NCBI GenBank assembly: GCA_030248225.1
Contig: JASANE010021353.1
Coordinates: 1 to 64,000 of the forward strand
DNA length: 64,000 nucleotides
Reading direction: 5' to 3'
Source of the DNA: Trileptium ribeirensis
Taxonomy: Eukaryota > Nematoda > Enoplea > Enoplida > Thoracostomopsidae
Part shown: piece by piece, positions 11,322 to 22,900 of the stretch
How the letters are laid out: the number at the start of each line of letters is the position of its first letter
Position numbering within the stretch: the stretch's first letter is position 1
The notes under the pieces: generated by a model
The model's input: only the letters and a program-made list of their open reading frames with translations
Told to the model about the DNA's origin: nothing
Databases searched by the model: none
Position numbers and translations under genes: made by a program

Positions 11322-12930
11322 TAGGTTCTTTCAAAAACGTTTCAGCTCTTGGCCGCAGCCAGAAATGTAGACTTTGGAAGCGTGCCCCACCCCCAGTTTC
11401 AGTTTCCTAATCTCTGTCAAATTAAAACTTTTGACGCTCATCTAGGTTCTTTCAAAAACGTTTCAGCTCTTGGCCGCAGCCAGAAATGTAGACTTTGGAA
11501 GCGTGCCCCACCCCCAGTTTCAGTTTCCTACTAATCTCTGTCAAATTAAAAATTTTGACGCTCATCTAGGTTCTTTCAAAAACGTTTCAGCTCTTGGCCG
11601 CAGCCAGAAATGTAGACTTTGGAAGCGTGCCCCACCCCCAGTTTCAGTTTCCTACTAATCTCTGTCAAATTAAAACTTTTGACGCTCATCTAGGTTCTTT
11701 CAAAAACGTTTCAGCTCTTGGCCGCAGCCAGAAATGTAGACTTTGGAAGCGTGCCCCACCCCCAGTTTCAGTTTCCTACTAATCTCTGTCAAATTAAAAA
11801 TTTTGACGCTCATCTAGGTTCTTTCAAAAACGTTTCAGCTCTTGGCCGCAGCCAGAAATGTAGACTTTGGAAGCGTGGCCCACCCCCAGTTTCAGTTTCC
11901 TACTAATCTCTGTCAAATTAAAACTTTTGACGCTCATCTAGGTTCTTTCAAAAACGTTTCAGCTCTTGGCCGCAGCCAGAAATGTAGACTTTGGAAGCGT
12001 GCCCCACCCCCAGTTTCAGTTTCCTACTAATATCTGTCAAATTAAAAATTTTGACGCTCATCTAGGTTCTTTCAAAAACGTTTCAGCTCTTGGCCGCAGC
12101 CAGAAATGTAGACTTTGGAAGCGTGCCCCACCCCCAGTTTCAGTTTCCTACTAATCTCTGTCAAATTAAAACTTTTGACGCTCATCTAGGTTCTTTCAAA
12201 AACGTTTCAGCTCTTGGCCGCAGCCAGAAATGTAGACTTTGGAAGCGTGCCCCACCCCCAGTTTCAGTTTCCTACTAATCTCTGTCAAATTAAAAATTTT
12301 GACGCTCATCTAGGTTCTTTCAAAAACGTTTCAGCTCTTGGCCGCAGCCAGAAATGTAGACTTTGGAAGCGTGCCCCACCCCCAGTTTCAGTTTCCTACT
12401 AATCTCTGTCAAATTAAAACTTTTGACGCTCATCTAGGTTCTTTCAAAAACGTTTCAGCTCTTGGCCGCAGCCAGAAATGTAGACTTTGGAAGCGTGCCC
12501 CACCCCCAGTTTCAGTTTCCTACTAATCTCTGTCAAATTAAAACTTTTGACGCTCATCTAGGTTCTTTCAAAAACGTTTCAGCTCTTGGCCGCAGCCAGA
12601 AATGTAGACTTTGGAAGCGTGCCCCACCCCCAGTTTCAGTTTCCTCCTAATCTCTGTCAAATTAAAACTTTTGACGCTCATCTAGGTTCTTTTAAAAACG
12701 TTTCAGCTCTTGGCCGCAGCCAGAAATGTAGACTTTGGAAGCGTGCCCCACCCCCAGTTACAGTTTCCTACTAATCTCTGTCAAATTAAAACTTTTGACG
12801 CTCATCTAGGTTCTTTCAAAAACGTTTCAGCTCTTGGCCGCAGCCAGAAATGTAGACTTTGGAAGCGTGCCCCACCCCCAGTTTCAGTTTCCTACTAATC
12901 TCTGTCAAATTAAAACTTTTGACGCTCATC
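11322..12930. repeat. Tandem array, 121/124-bp unit x 13
   Basis: The unit begins TAGGTTCTTTCAAAAACG and includes TTGGCCGCAGCCAGAAATG and CCCCACCCCCAGTTTCAG. The first unit is 121 bases and the next twelve are 124. Units 1-8 alternate between AAAACTTTTGACG (odd) and AAAAATTTTGACG (even); units 9-13 all carry the first form. Every unit is otherwise nearly identical. A 62-codon open frame recurs in each unit, but 124 is not a multiple of three, so it cannot be one repeated protein. Confidence 0.95.
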
Positions 12931-13012
12931 TAAAATTTTCTGGCGAAGCTCCTATCTCAATAGTACCGTCTGTTCAATTAACAGCTGATCAAATAAACAA
13001 GTACAGCACCAT
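12888..13012 (+). CDS. Possible exon overlapping the last repeat unit
   Basis: After the last array unit the sequence stays open in one frame and ends at a strong donor (ACCAT then GTAAGTC at 13013). The tail reads APISIVPSVQLTADQINKYS. No acceptor lies in the unique part; the nearest good one is the CCCCCAGTTTCAG inside the last repeat unit, which would put about 43 repeat-derived bases in the exon. The phase does not join directly to the exon ending at 11094, so an intervening exon or another start would be needed. Confidence 0.25.
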
Positions 13013-14316
13013 GTAAGTCTATATATCGCTAGTTATTTCAAATCCTCACAAAGAACATTTAGCTGTATGTAGGAAAAAAGGTGGTGGTGTCTAGGCACGA
13101 TGTAAAACACCTTTAAAATTGGTAATGGTGACCTAAGCACTATATCATTAATAAGGTTACGTAGACTGTGGATTAGCAATATTTCCATATACGGTCTTCC
13201 TCGCGAATTAAACTGCATAAACTAGTGCAAATTGCAAGCCAGTTTTCTCAAAATTTTATAAATTCATTTTCGAATTGATCAACTCACTTTTTCCGAGAAT
13301 GTGTCACTTAATAATTTAAACCCTCTATAACCACCTTGATAGTCTTATATTTTCTTAGATAGTCAGATCATCGGCTATTCCATTGAAATCGTGTGCAAAG
13401 CTCAAGGAATATAGACCATATATAAATATAACCGTGTGCCCTCAACTCCATGAAATATACTATGTTATTGCGTGCTCGTGTGCTAATCTGTGTTTCGTAC
13501 GCAGTGTGTGCCGCATTTTCCCAGTTTTCCCTGATTTTCTGTTTCTACCTTTTTCGGTCGCGGAACTACGGTCACATAGAACCAAGGTTAACCATTTGAG
13601 TAGTTGACTACAAGTAACACCTAGATAATTTTTGGATTCAATTCTTAGCCGTGGATTGGGGTGTTCTCAACTAGTTAGAATATTTTCTTAGACTTCCCGA
13701 AAGAGGCCGCCCAAAGTTCCGTATGTCCAGGTTGGGAGAATAACCTATTAAACTAAAAAAATTCAACAAAATATTCGAAAATGATATATTTATGGAGTGG
13801 GAAAAATTTCCAATGTAAACCTACATAAACCTTTTGATGTAAACCTTTTGATAATTTTCATAAGACAACAACGCTTTATAAGGTTAGAAAAAGCTAGAAA
13901 TTTCCCTAGGAGGCAGAAGTTGACTACAGTATCATGCAATTTTAAGCATTCCCGATAATAGGTTAGTTTTGAGGAATCGTGATCGAATGCATGTATGGTT
14001 ATGTGATCGCCAAGAACTCGTAATGGACTTCAATCAGACGCATTTATAAAATTTGCATTCAGAACAGTGTAAAACTAGTACAAACTACACACATATTATG
14101 GCAGAAACCAAGAAATGTATTGCAGTTTTATGAAGTAAAAGACTATACCAATCCCTCGCTATCGTTTACCTAGGCTTAGGATGGAAGAATTCAAAGGTTG
14201 GATATCCTTCTCCTATATTACGTTGAATATTAATATCATGAGATTCCAGAACTTGTGACGTCTAAATTATGGGCTAAAACGCTGTTAAATTTTTATATGA
14301 TTGGGATAAACAGTAA
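13013..14316. other. Intergenic or intronic DNA, nothing identified
   Basis: The ORFs at 13383-13607 (plus) and 13033-13218 (minus) lack recognisable motifs. Confidence 0.35.
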
Positions 14317-14520
14317 TTGAGGAACTTTGGCTTGTTGATGACTCCGTCAACGGTGCATAAACTACTGTTTGAATTTGTTCGAGACACGCCTAAAGTGTAT
14401 TTAAAATTATTACAGAATGCGGGTTGTATTTTGATAAAGGTTCAACTCAGTAACGAATTAGACTATCTTAATTTTGAACACGTAATATCTCTATATTCAT
14501 GCATATCCATGTCACAGTAA
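14317..14520 (+). CDS. Candidate short coding stretch, unrecognised
   Basis: An open stretch of 67 codons starts just after a plausible acceptor (GGGATAAACAG, ending at about 14312) and ends at TAA. The first part reads MTPSTVHKLLFEFVRDTPKV, which looks more like protein than most AT-rich ORFs here. A possible internal donor (AAG then GTTCAAC) exists. No family is recognised and it may be spurious. Confidence 0.2.
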   Translation: MRNFGLLMTPSTVHKLLFEFVRDTPKVYLKLLQNAGCILIKVQLSNELDYLNFEHVISLYSCISMSQ

Positions 14521-16344
14521 ATTTCTGTGTTATTGATAATGTGTATTCTAAAATATTGCTACTGGGATGTTTGTAAGATATTGCGACAGAGAAAAAACAT
14601 TTTCTACAGTCTGGTAAATAATAAACATCCATTTATGTTTCCGTGATATAATACGAGAACAATACCAGGGAGATATTCAATATTACGGATTTGGGGCTGC
14701 TTTAGGCTTCAGGGTTGCGGTTGGGAGTAAGAACCTTAGCAAAGATACGTCTCAGTTAAAAAATTAATACCCTTATAGGACCCTGAGAACGTTTGTCCAA
14801 GACAAACACAGAGTGATCCATTTTGCATCCATTGTTGTTTTTTACAACTTACCTTTTTTGAGGTACTTTGAGGTTCCATAAATTTTTTTGCTATAAAATA
14901 TACATAGAGAATTAAGGTATGTCTTTCGGCAAGTTTTCGTGTATAACGCTGTTAGCGATCATTTAGTTGTGATGACCATTTAAAAATAGCATTATCAAAT
15001 TTCTACTATGCGCATTATCGTGTCAAACACTGATAAATGTTTGAATGAATACGACGTCACACTAACTTAAAAGAAATCCCGAATTGCACATCGGTGTCAT
15101 ACAATACTTTGAACTCTAGAAATAAAGGTTTGTGTCACAAAACCGCTCACACACATTTTTGTTTAGAAGGTTTTGTTTGAACGAATTTAACTCATCGGCC
15201 ATAAAAATGCGGCGGCTAGCAAAAGCGCTATAAAAACACCGTCACAATCAACTACCTTCCAATGATATCAAGCAGGCGTTCGATTGAAATTATTGTTGTT
15301 CTTCTAATAACAAACCGTGGCGAGTCGAATGAACATAGCACATTGTAGCCTCATCAATAATAAAAAAAGTGATGAAGACAAGCGCTAAAAGCTGTCAACC
15401 ACAGTTTTCGAAATTTAAAACTAGAAATTATGTAGTAGTGGGGATAATGCAGCGTTTTTGTTAATCTTAAAAGCTTAGGAGCACCGTCATGGCATACAAC
15501 CTTTTGGACAGATCATAGTAATTGGGTTTGGTATGTCGGCGTTCTATTTATCATATTTTAATTACTTGTCTGGCCTAGTTGTTTACATCGTATTTATTTA
15601 ACGCATGTCAAACTCTGGCGAGTAGGTATATATTTTACCTTGCACCAATTAGGCTATAAATTACCTGTCAGTAAATATAAATCAAAAAATTATCTGATAG
15701 TTTATGGAATGATATGCAAGATCATACGTTTACGACACAGATAACTGGGAGACGTCAGAATGTGCTTTTCAACTTTATAATTATTGCAAGCTTCACATAT
15801 TACAGTGATCGTAACCCAGTAATCGGTGCATAATCTGCGTCGGCTGATATTTTCAGACAATCGGTAGTTTTAAATATGCCCATATCATCCGAATAATCGG
15901 TGCGACGTCATGTCTTAACTGAAACAGTCAGTTCTTAAGGTTTTCTATATCATTTAAGTTATCAACTTTTATAGATTTTCAAATCTGTAATAATCCGATA
16001 CTATCCTAATATTCTTCACACGGATACTTTTCTGCAAGCAATACATGTTGATAGTCAATGGCTGCCGTCTTCATAATTATGCTAAAATCTACAACCTTTT
16101 ATAATATCAATAAACGGCAAAAATATAGCAATTTCCTAAGTCGCTGTCGAAAACTGCATGTTGTATTAATTTGAATTTTAAGTCTTCGACAACAGGACTT
16201 TATCGCTTGATTTCAACAATGCGTTAGTAAAGTGAACGAATTTACTCGAATATAAACTAAAGAATAGTTATAACAGTATCCTTGGCGAAATCATGCTGAT
16301 TGTTTTTTCATAAATGAGAATAATTCAGTATTAATTTTTCACTC
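14521..16344. other. Intergenic AT-rich DNA, nothing identified
   Basis: No ORF, repeat or RNA gene is supported here. It ends at the left terminus of the foldback-like element. Confidence 0.4.
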
Positions 16345-16594
16345 CATAAATAGCTGCAATCATTGCCGTATATGTTCGCATAATGATTGCAGCTTTGCAT
16401 GCCGCACTCATAGTTAAAACATGTCAATTGTGATTGCTGAAATCACCAGGTGCTATGACATGCTTTGATGATTTTATAGGGTCTACGAACGAGACGGAAA
16501 AATTTCCTAACTCTAAGCCTCATGTTGAGAATTAGAATGCTGTGACGCCAATCCTTTAGCATGAAAAAAAAATTTGAAAATATTAGGAACATGC
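16345..16594 (+). repeat. Left terminal inverted repeat with sub-terminal hairpin
   Basis: It starts CATAAATAGCTGCAATC. AGCTGCAATCATT (16352-16364) pairs perfectly with AATGATTGCAGCT (16382-16394) around a 17-base loop. The inner 110 or so bases of the arm are the first part of the 212-bp tandem unit, so the arm overlaps the array. Confidence 0.85.
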
Positions 16595-17750
16595 ACACCA
16601 CGATTACTTACTTTACGACAATCACCATCGGAATTATATATTCAATTTTGAATACCGATTATGTTATCGCTTACAATGTTTGCTGAAAAGAGGGCTACGA
16701 ACGAGACGGAAAAATTTCCTAACTCTAAGCCTCATGTTGAGAATTAGAATGCTGTGACGCCAATCCTTTAGCATGAAAAAAAAAATTGAAAATATTAGGA
16801 ACATGCACACCACGATTACTTACTTTACGACAATCACCATCGGAATTATATATTCAATTTTGAATACCGATTATGTTATCGCTTACAATGTTTGCTGAAA
16901 AGAGGGCTACGAACGAGACGGAAAAATTTCCTAACTCTAAGCCTCATGTTGAGAATTAGAATGCTGTGACGCCAATCCTTTAGCATGAAAAAAAAATTTG
17001 AAAATATTAGGAACATGCACACCACGATTACTTACTTTACGACACTCACCATCGGAATTATATATTCAATTTTGAATACCGATTATGTTATCGCTTACAA
17101 TGTTTGCTGAAAAGAGGGCTACGAACGAGACGGAAAAATTTCCTAACTCTAAGCCTCATGTTGAGAATTAGAATGCTGTGACGCCAATCCTTTAGCATGA
17201 AAAAAAATTTGAAAATATTAGGAACATGCACACCACGATTACTTACTTTACGACAATCACCATCGGAATTATATATTCAATTTTGAATACCGATTATGTT
17301 ATCGCTTACAATGTTTGCTGAAAAGAGGGCTACGAACGAGACGGAAAAATTTCCTAACTCTAAGCCTCATGTTGAGAATTAGAATGCTGTGACGCCAATC
17401 CTTTAGCATGAAAAAAAAATTTGAAAATATTAGGAACATGCACACCACGATTACTTACTTTACGACAATCACCATCGGAATTATATATTCAATTTTGAAT
17501 ACCGATTATGTTATCGCTTACAATGTTTGCTGAAAAGAGGGCTACGAACGAGACGGAAAAATTTCCTAACTCTAAGCCTCATGTTGAGAATTAGAATGCT
17601 GTGACGCCAATCCTTTAGCATGAAAAAAAAATTTGAAAATATTAGGAACATGCACACCACGATTACTTACTTTACGACAATCACCATCGGAATTATATAT
17701 TCAATTTTGAATACCGATTATGTTATCGCTTACAATGTTTGCTGAAAAGA
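16479..17750. repeat. Tandem array, 212-bp unit x 6
   Basis: The block CTACGAACGAGACGG starts at 16483, 16695, 16907, 17119, 17330 and 17542. Units are nearly identical; differences are mainly the A-run after TTTAGCATG and single substitutions. The array is expanded only on the left side of the element: the right terminus carries just part of one unit. Confidence 0.95.
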
Positions 17751-18103
17751 AGGTATAACAGTTAATTCCAAGAAATGAAAATAAACTGCCAACATTAGCA
17801 AACGTGGAACAGCTTGTCAAAACAGTTGTTTGAAAAGAGCAATTAAATGAAAAACGAAAAAAAATTACTCTGCATAATATGTTTAGATAAAAGTAATATA
17901 ATAAAGGCGGGATGCTTTCTTTTAAAACTAATTTAAGTTTCACTAATTTCAAGAATAAATCTGATATCATCCATCACTGTTCTTCCTATATCCTGCAATG
18001 AAACAAATGAGTGATTCTTTTTCGCGGTACTATACAAAAATCGGCGAATAATCAGCCGGTTAGTAGGCCGCTACAGGAAACGGTTATTATCGATTGTTCG
18101 TCA
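17751..18103. other. Unique interior of the foldback-like element
   Basis: This is non-repetitive sequence between the two arrays. A minus-strand open stretch (17701-17970) overlaps the last array unit and has no recognisable domain. From 18011 the forward frame is open into the zinc-finger ORF, without an ATG before 18104. Confidence 0.4.
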
Positions 18104-18322
18104 ATGGACATTTTAATCTGCAATCGGTGCATCACTAATATATTTCATACTCTGATGATGTCCGCTCATCTTAATTCTAATAAACATAGAAATAGCTTTA
18201 AATCCTGCGGTAGATTGTCCGTTGGGCGAGGGATACCAGCTTTGTGTCAGATCGCAAGCCAAAGCAGTTGTAGGATTTACAAATTCATAAAACAACTAAA
18301 ACATAGCAAACACAAATGTTGA
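18104..18322 (+). CDS. Short C2H2 zinc-finger ORF inside the foldback-like element
   Basis: From ATG at 18104 the ORF encodes 72 residues to TGA; the frame is open upstream to 18011. Near the N-terminus it contains C-x2-C-x12-H-x5-H, with the final block HLNSNKH. That spacing and the HLxSxKH ending fit the C2H2/U1-like zinc fingers common in transposon-encoded and RNA- or DNA-binding proteins (family knowledge). The C-terminal part, from about 18201, is read out of the first unit of the 250-bp array, and the stop lies in that unit. A DNA-binding role for the element is inference; it may be the remnant of a larger protein. Confidence 0.4.
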   Translation: MDILICNRCITNIFHTLMMSAHLNSNKHRNSFKSCGRLSVGRGIPALCQIASQSSCRIYKFIKQLKHSKHKC

Positions 18323-19738
18323 TCATTAAATGAGTTCAAAAAGTTTGTGCTTTCATTAAACTCGAGTATTTTAGCAGTTAGCGAAACTGATCATGCCGTA
18401 TCGTCATAGGGATTGTAAAGTAAGTACAGAGTTGCTGCGGCTCTAAAAGGAATCCTGCGGTAGATTGTCCGTTGGGCGAGGGATACCAGCGTTGTGTGAG
18501 ATCGCAAGACAAAGCAGTTGTAGAATTTATAAACTCACAAAAACACTAAAACATAGCAAACAGAAATGTTCATCATTAAATGAGTTCAATAAGTTTGTGC
18601 TTTCATTAAACCCGAGTATTTTAGCAATTGGCGAAATTAATCATACCGTATCGTCATAAGGATTGTAAAGTAAGTACAGAGTTGCTGCGGCTCTAAAAGG
18701 AATCCTGCGGTAGATTGTCCGTTGGGCGAGGGATACCAGCGTTGTGTGAGATCGCAAGTCAAAGCAGTTATAGAATTTATAAACTCACAAAAACACTAAA
18801 ACATAGCAAACACAAATGTTCATCATTAAATGAGTTCAAAAAGTTTGTGCTTTCATTAAACTCGAGTATTTTAGCAGTTAGCGAAACTGATCATGCCGTA
18901 TCGTCATAGGGATTGTACAGAGTTGCTGCGGCTCTAAAAGGAATCCTGCGGTAGATTGTCCGTTGGGCGAGGGATACCAGCGTTGTGTGAGATCGCAAGT
19001 CAAAGCAGTTGTAGAATTTATAAACTCACAAAAACACTAAAACATAGCAAACACAAATGTTGATCATTAAATGAGTTCAAAAAGTTTGTGCTTTCATTGG
19101 ATTCCGAGTATTTTAGCAAATTAGCAAAATTAATCATACCGTATCGTCATAAGGTTTGTATATTTAGGACAGAGTTGCTGCGGCTCTAAAAGGAATCCTG
19201 CGGTAGATTGTCCGTTGGGCGAGGGATACCAGCGTTGTGTGAGATCGCAAGTTAAAGCAGTTATAGAATTTATAAACTCACAAAAACACTAAAACATAGC
19301 AAACACAAATGTTCATCATTAAATGAGTTCAATAAGTTTGTGCTTTCATTAAACCCGAGTATTTTAGCAATTGGCGAAATTAATCATACCGTATCGTCAT
19401 AAGGATTGTAAAGTAAGTACAGAGTTGCTGCGGCTCTAAAAGGAATCCTGCGGTAGATTGTCCGTTGGGCGAGGGATACCAGCGTTGTGTGAGATCGCAA
19501 GTCAAAGCAGTTATAGAATTTATAAACTCACAAAAACACTAAAACATAGCAAACACAAATGTTCATCATTAAATGAGTTCAAAAAGTTTGTGCTTTCATT
19601 AAACTCGAGTATTTTAGCAGTTAGCGAAACTGATCATGCCGTATCGTCATAGGGATTGTAAAGTAAGTACAGAGTTGCTGCGGCTCTAAAAGGAATCCTG
19701 CGGTAGATTGTCCGTTGGGCGAGGGATACCAGCGTTGT
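18201..19738. repeat. Tandem array, about 250-bp unit x 6 plus a partial unit
   Basis: AATCCTGCGGTAGATTGTCC starts at 18201, 18451, 18701, 18942, 19194, 19444 and 19694. The last copy is cut after about 45 bases by the right inverted terminus. Several units (starting 18451, 18701 and 19444) share a 64-codon open frame in phase with the zinc-finger ORF's ending; the first and fourth carry a stop caused by TTGATC in place of TTCATC. The spacings 241 and 252 reflect small indels. Confidence 0.95.
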
Positions 19739-19988
19739 GCATGTTCCTAATATTTTCAAATTTTTTTTTCATGCTAAAGGATTGGCGTCACAGCATTCTA
19801 ATTCTCAACATGAGGCTTAGAGTTAGGAAATTTTTCCGTCTCGTTCATAGACCCTATAAAATCATCAAAGCATGTCATAGCACCTGGTGATTTCAGCAAT
19901 CACAATTGACATGTTTTAACTATGAGTGCGGCATGCAAAGCTGCAATCATTATGCGAACATATACGGCAATGATTGCAGCTATTTATG
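19739..19988 (-). repeat. Right terminal inverted repeat with sub-terminal hairpin
   Basis: This is the reverse complement of 16345-16594, ending GATTGCAGCTATTTATG. Its hairpin uses AGCTGCAATCATT (19939-19951) and AATGATTGCAGCT (19969-19981). It joins directly onto a truncated 250-bp array unit. Confidence 0.85.
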
Positions 19989-22900
19989 ATTTGACTAGGT
20001 CGAGCGCTATTATCAAACGTATTACAAGTTGTTGATAACCGTATGCTTCATGAGAACTGCTTGGCGAATTTGGCTCATGTTTTAACAGTACACTTGACTG
20101 TTTTTATAATATTACCTGAAATGCCTCCATAATAATAACTGCATGAGCGAGGCAAACCCGCTATCTAGGGCCGTGGTGGTAGTGGGTTGGAGAATCTTAA
20201 TGGTCGGCATGGCGAAAAATGCTAAAATAGAGAGAAATACCATACCAAGACCCTAACTAAAATCAATCGTAATGAATAGCATCTCAGGTATCATTGAAAA
20301 AGGGCGACCCTTAATGCGAAGCAATCTATTTTGCGGGTAGGAAGTTATTCCAGACCCAGAGACTATGAGGCATCACTAAAAAGATGGTGGACCCTTCTCT
20401 GATTTTTCACTCCCAGCCAAAATTGAGCCTCAATTGGCAGTGCAACCGTCGTTCAAAACTTAAAATGACGTGTCCGATATAGTCCAAATATTTGCCGCAT
20501 ATCGTTATGTCTTTCGATTTTACCCCGGCTTTATTTCATGCAAGAAATTAATTGTTTTTTGAAATATGAAACTTAATTGATATTAGTAAAGCAACGGTCA
20601 TAGCGGAGCTCCTAATTACCATATTATTCTAAGATATCAAAAGTGATCTGATAACTAAAGGACTAAATGCAATAATTATATTTGCAGAATATTTTACTTA
20701 GTTTCTAAAATTATTTTATTTATTTAACATTTTATTAATTTTTTTATTTATTATTTTTTAGAGTGAAATAGATTTTTGCTGATTCCTTTAATTTAGAATT
20801 TGGATGCGTACGTGTAAGACCGAATATACATGAGCAAGATATTAATCAAGCAAAAATTTCCAGGAAATGTTATTAATAGCACACAAACCATGTTATCACG
20901 GTGTTTATTTTCCTGTATCTGTTTCCAAATCAACTGTACTGCGTTATTACTAAAATTGAAATTTTCAATCTCGGCTCGTAATATATGACAATCGACTGTT
21001 CTGCTGAGCTCCGCAGTGCAAGATCTGGCTGCTAATCGAAATCGCTTGGAACGAACTTACCTGAGCTCGAAATGCTCTTTTTGTTACCAAATTTCCACGT
21101 TAAATTAGGTTTGATATTTTGATATTGTCTTTGTCACAACCTTCAGGCTCTGATATAGTGTTTGCATATTTGGCTGACTGTGAAGCATCAGTTTAAGTAG
21201 CACTGCACGGTCCCATTGTGACCATAACAAAATCTTTATAGAATTGTTCCAAATCCGACCACTTGAATCACACAACCAACGGAAAACGGTGCACACCTTA
21301 CCCATCGGATTTTCAACATTTTGAGATGGCAAAAGTGTTATCAGCATAAACAGGTATCGTTAATGGGTAAATTGTCAACTTTGCCATTATATGCTGTGTA
21401 AACAGCAATCTTATTTTTTGCAGCTTGCATCTTTGACTGTTTCGACACGGTCATGATCTCTACTTTAGACTGCTAATGAACAAGTTCTATGAAGTGTTTA
21501 GACTCTAGACAATGTTTCGAGACACACGCCCAGATGAGACCCCATGAAAGAATTGTTTTGACGTCAATCTCAGACTAGTTCCTATACTGCCGAGACCTAC
21601 TTTACCTATTTCCTGAAGATATATGTTTCAGACTGAAATTATAACACTGTGGTCCTGTAGTTCCTGATGCGTTCTAAATTATGTTTAGTCGATTGCTGTT
21701 ATACTAATCATAATATCTTAACTAACCGTTGTCCATATATTTTGACGTTAGTAGCTTAAATTCAACTAGACTGACGCAAAATATTAAGCTGTTATACAAG
21801 GCTAATCACTAAATACACACGATATCATAGAAGAATTAATGTGTAACAGGTCCTGAGTTTACTGCAGTTAATTTATAGGTTGAGGTATTTTATTGTAGTA
21901 TTGTTCACAAATCCATATATAAAAGCACGGTTACCAGTGCCGGTGTGATAGATGCGGTCAAGAGTTGAGTTTTCCAAAAAAACGGTGATGATATGTTCCA
22001 AGGTGTCCTCTGGCGTTATAACTGTTGGTTCGGTTCATACGGTTCATATGCAAAGGCCAATCACAACATTATGTTCAGCAGACAAAAACAAAATTGCTAC
22101 CTAGCGAGATAATGACACAGCTTTTCAATTTCAAGATAAGGGCCTAAAAAGCTGTATAATGCTCGCGTAAAAATGGTGGTCATGTCGCACAGCGTAGACA
22201 AAGCAAACAATTTGCATGTGGATATATGACAGATTTAAATCTTTATAAATGCGTGATTGACCTAAAACATGCATTTGCATATGTGTACTCGGAATAGGAA
22301 AATTCATCATTTGAAATTGGTTCGCGTCGTAACCAGTGGTATTAACTATGGTGTGGGCTATACCAGTTTAACTACTAATTGTGTTACTACCAACTTTAGC
22401 ATGAAAGCATTATATTATCGTGTGTACGGCAGATCAAAGTCAAGTGCGTCATCGCTTATTTGCCATCTGGTTCAGTAACACGGAAGACGCGTTATTGCTA
22501 TCCAATGAAGTAATGTGGAATCAATTTTGTTATGTTGCAGCATGCATCGCGACAATTGCCACTTCGCCATGAAGCAATTTAAGTTGTTGATATTGTCTAA
22601 AACAGATTATACAGCAAAATGTTGCGATGTATGAATGCATTTATACATTATCATTTGTTTAGAACCAGAGAATAAAATTTTGCTGCCTGTTATCTGCGTT
22701 TCTACAATTAATAGAATTGGAATAAATAGTTGTGGGCGCTACAGTAGTGTGTCCTTAATATAGTTTATTCTTTCAAAGTAATTGGATTAGAGTTTGGAAT
22801 ACATATTGTACACAAAAAGATACACTAGCTTCCGTTTCTCAATTCCGAAATAAAGCTATCATTGAGCCTAGACTAGTATATCAAAACACAAAAACACAAG

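Larger units (their letters stand above)
16345..19988. mobile_element. Foldback-like transposable element with 250-bp inverted termini
   Basis: The left arm 16345-16594 and right arm 19739-19988 are inverted copies of each other, differing at about one base (CTACGAACGAG against CTATGAACGAG) plus A-run length. Between them lie a 212-bp tandem array, about 450 bp of unique sequence, a zinc-finger ORF and a 250-bp tandem array. Each arm has a 13-bp perfect hairpin a few bases from its outer end. Long inverted termini with tandem repeats are typical of foldback and some Mutator-type elements (family knowledge). No transposase is visible, so it is probably non-autonomous. The flanks TTTCACTC and TTTGACTA match at 6 of 8 positions, a weak hint of a target-site duplication. 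Confidence 0.75.

Noticed and set aside
11349..13016. Recurring 62-residue ORFs beginning MAAARNVDFGSV
   Set aside because: Each comes from one 124-bp unit and the frame shifts from unit to unit. Only the tail of the last one is kept as a possible exon.
21105..21347. 80-codon minus-strand ORF
   Set aside because: It has a real ATG and looks moderately protein-like, but no domain, splice site or neighbour supports it.
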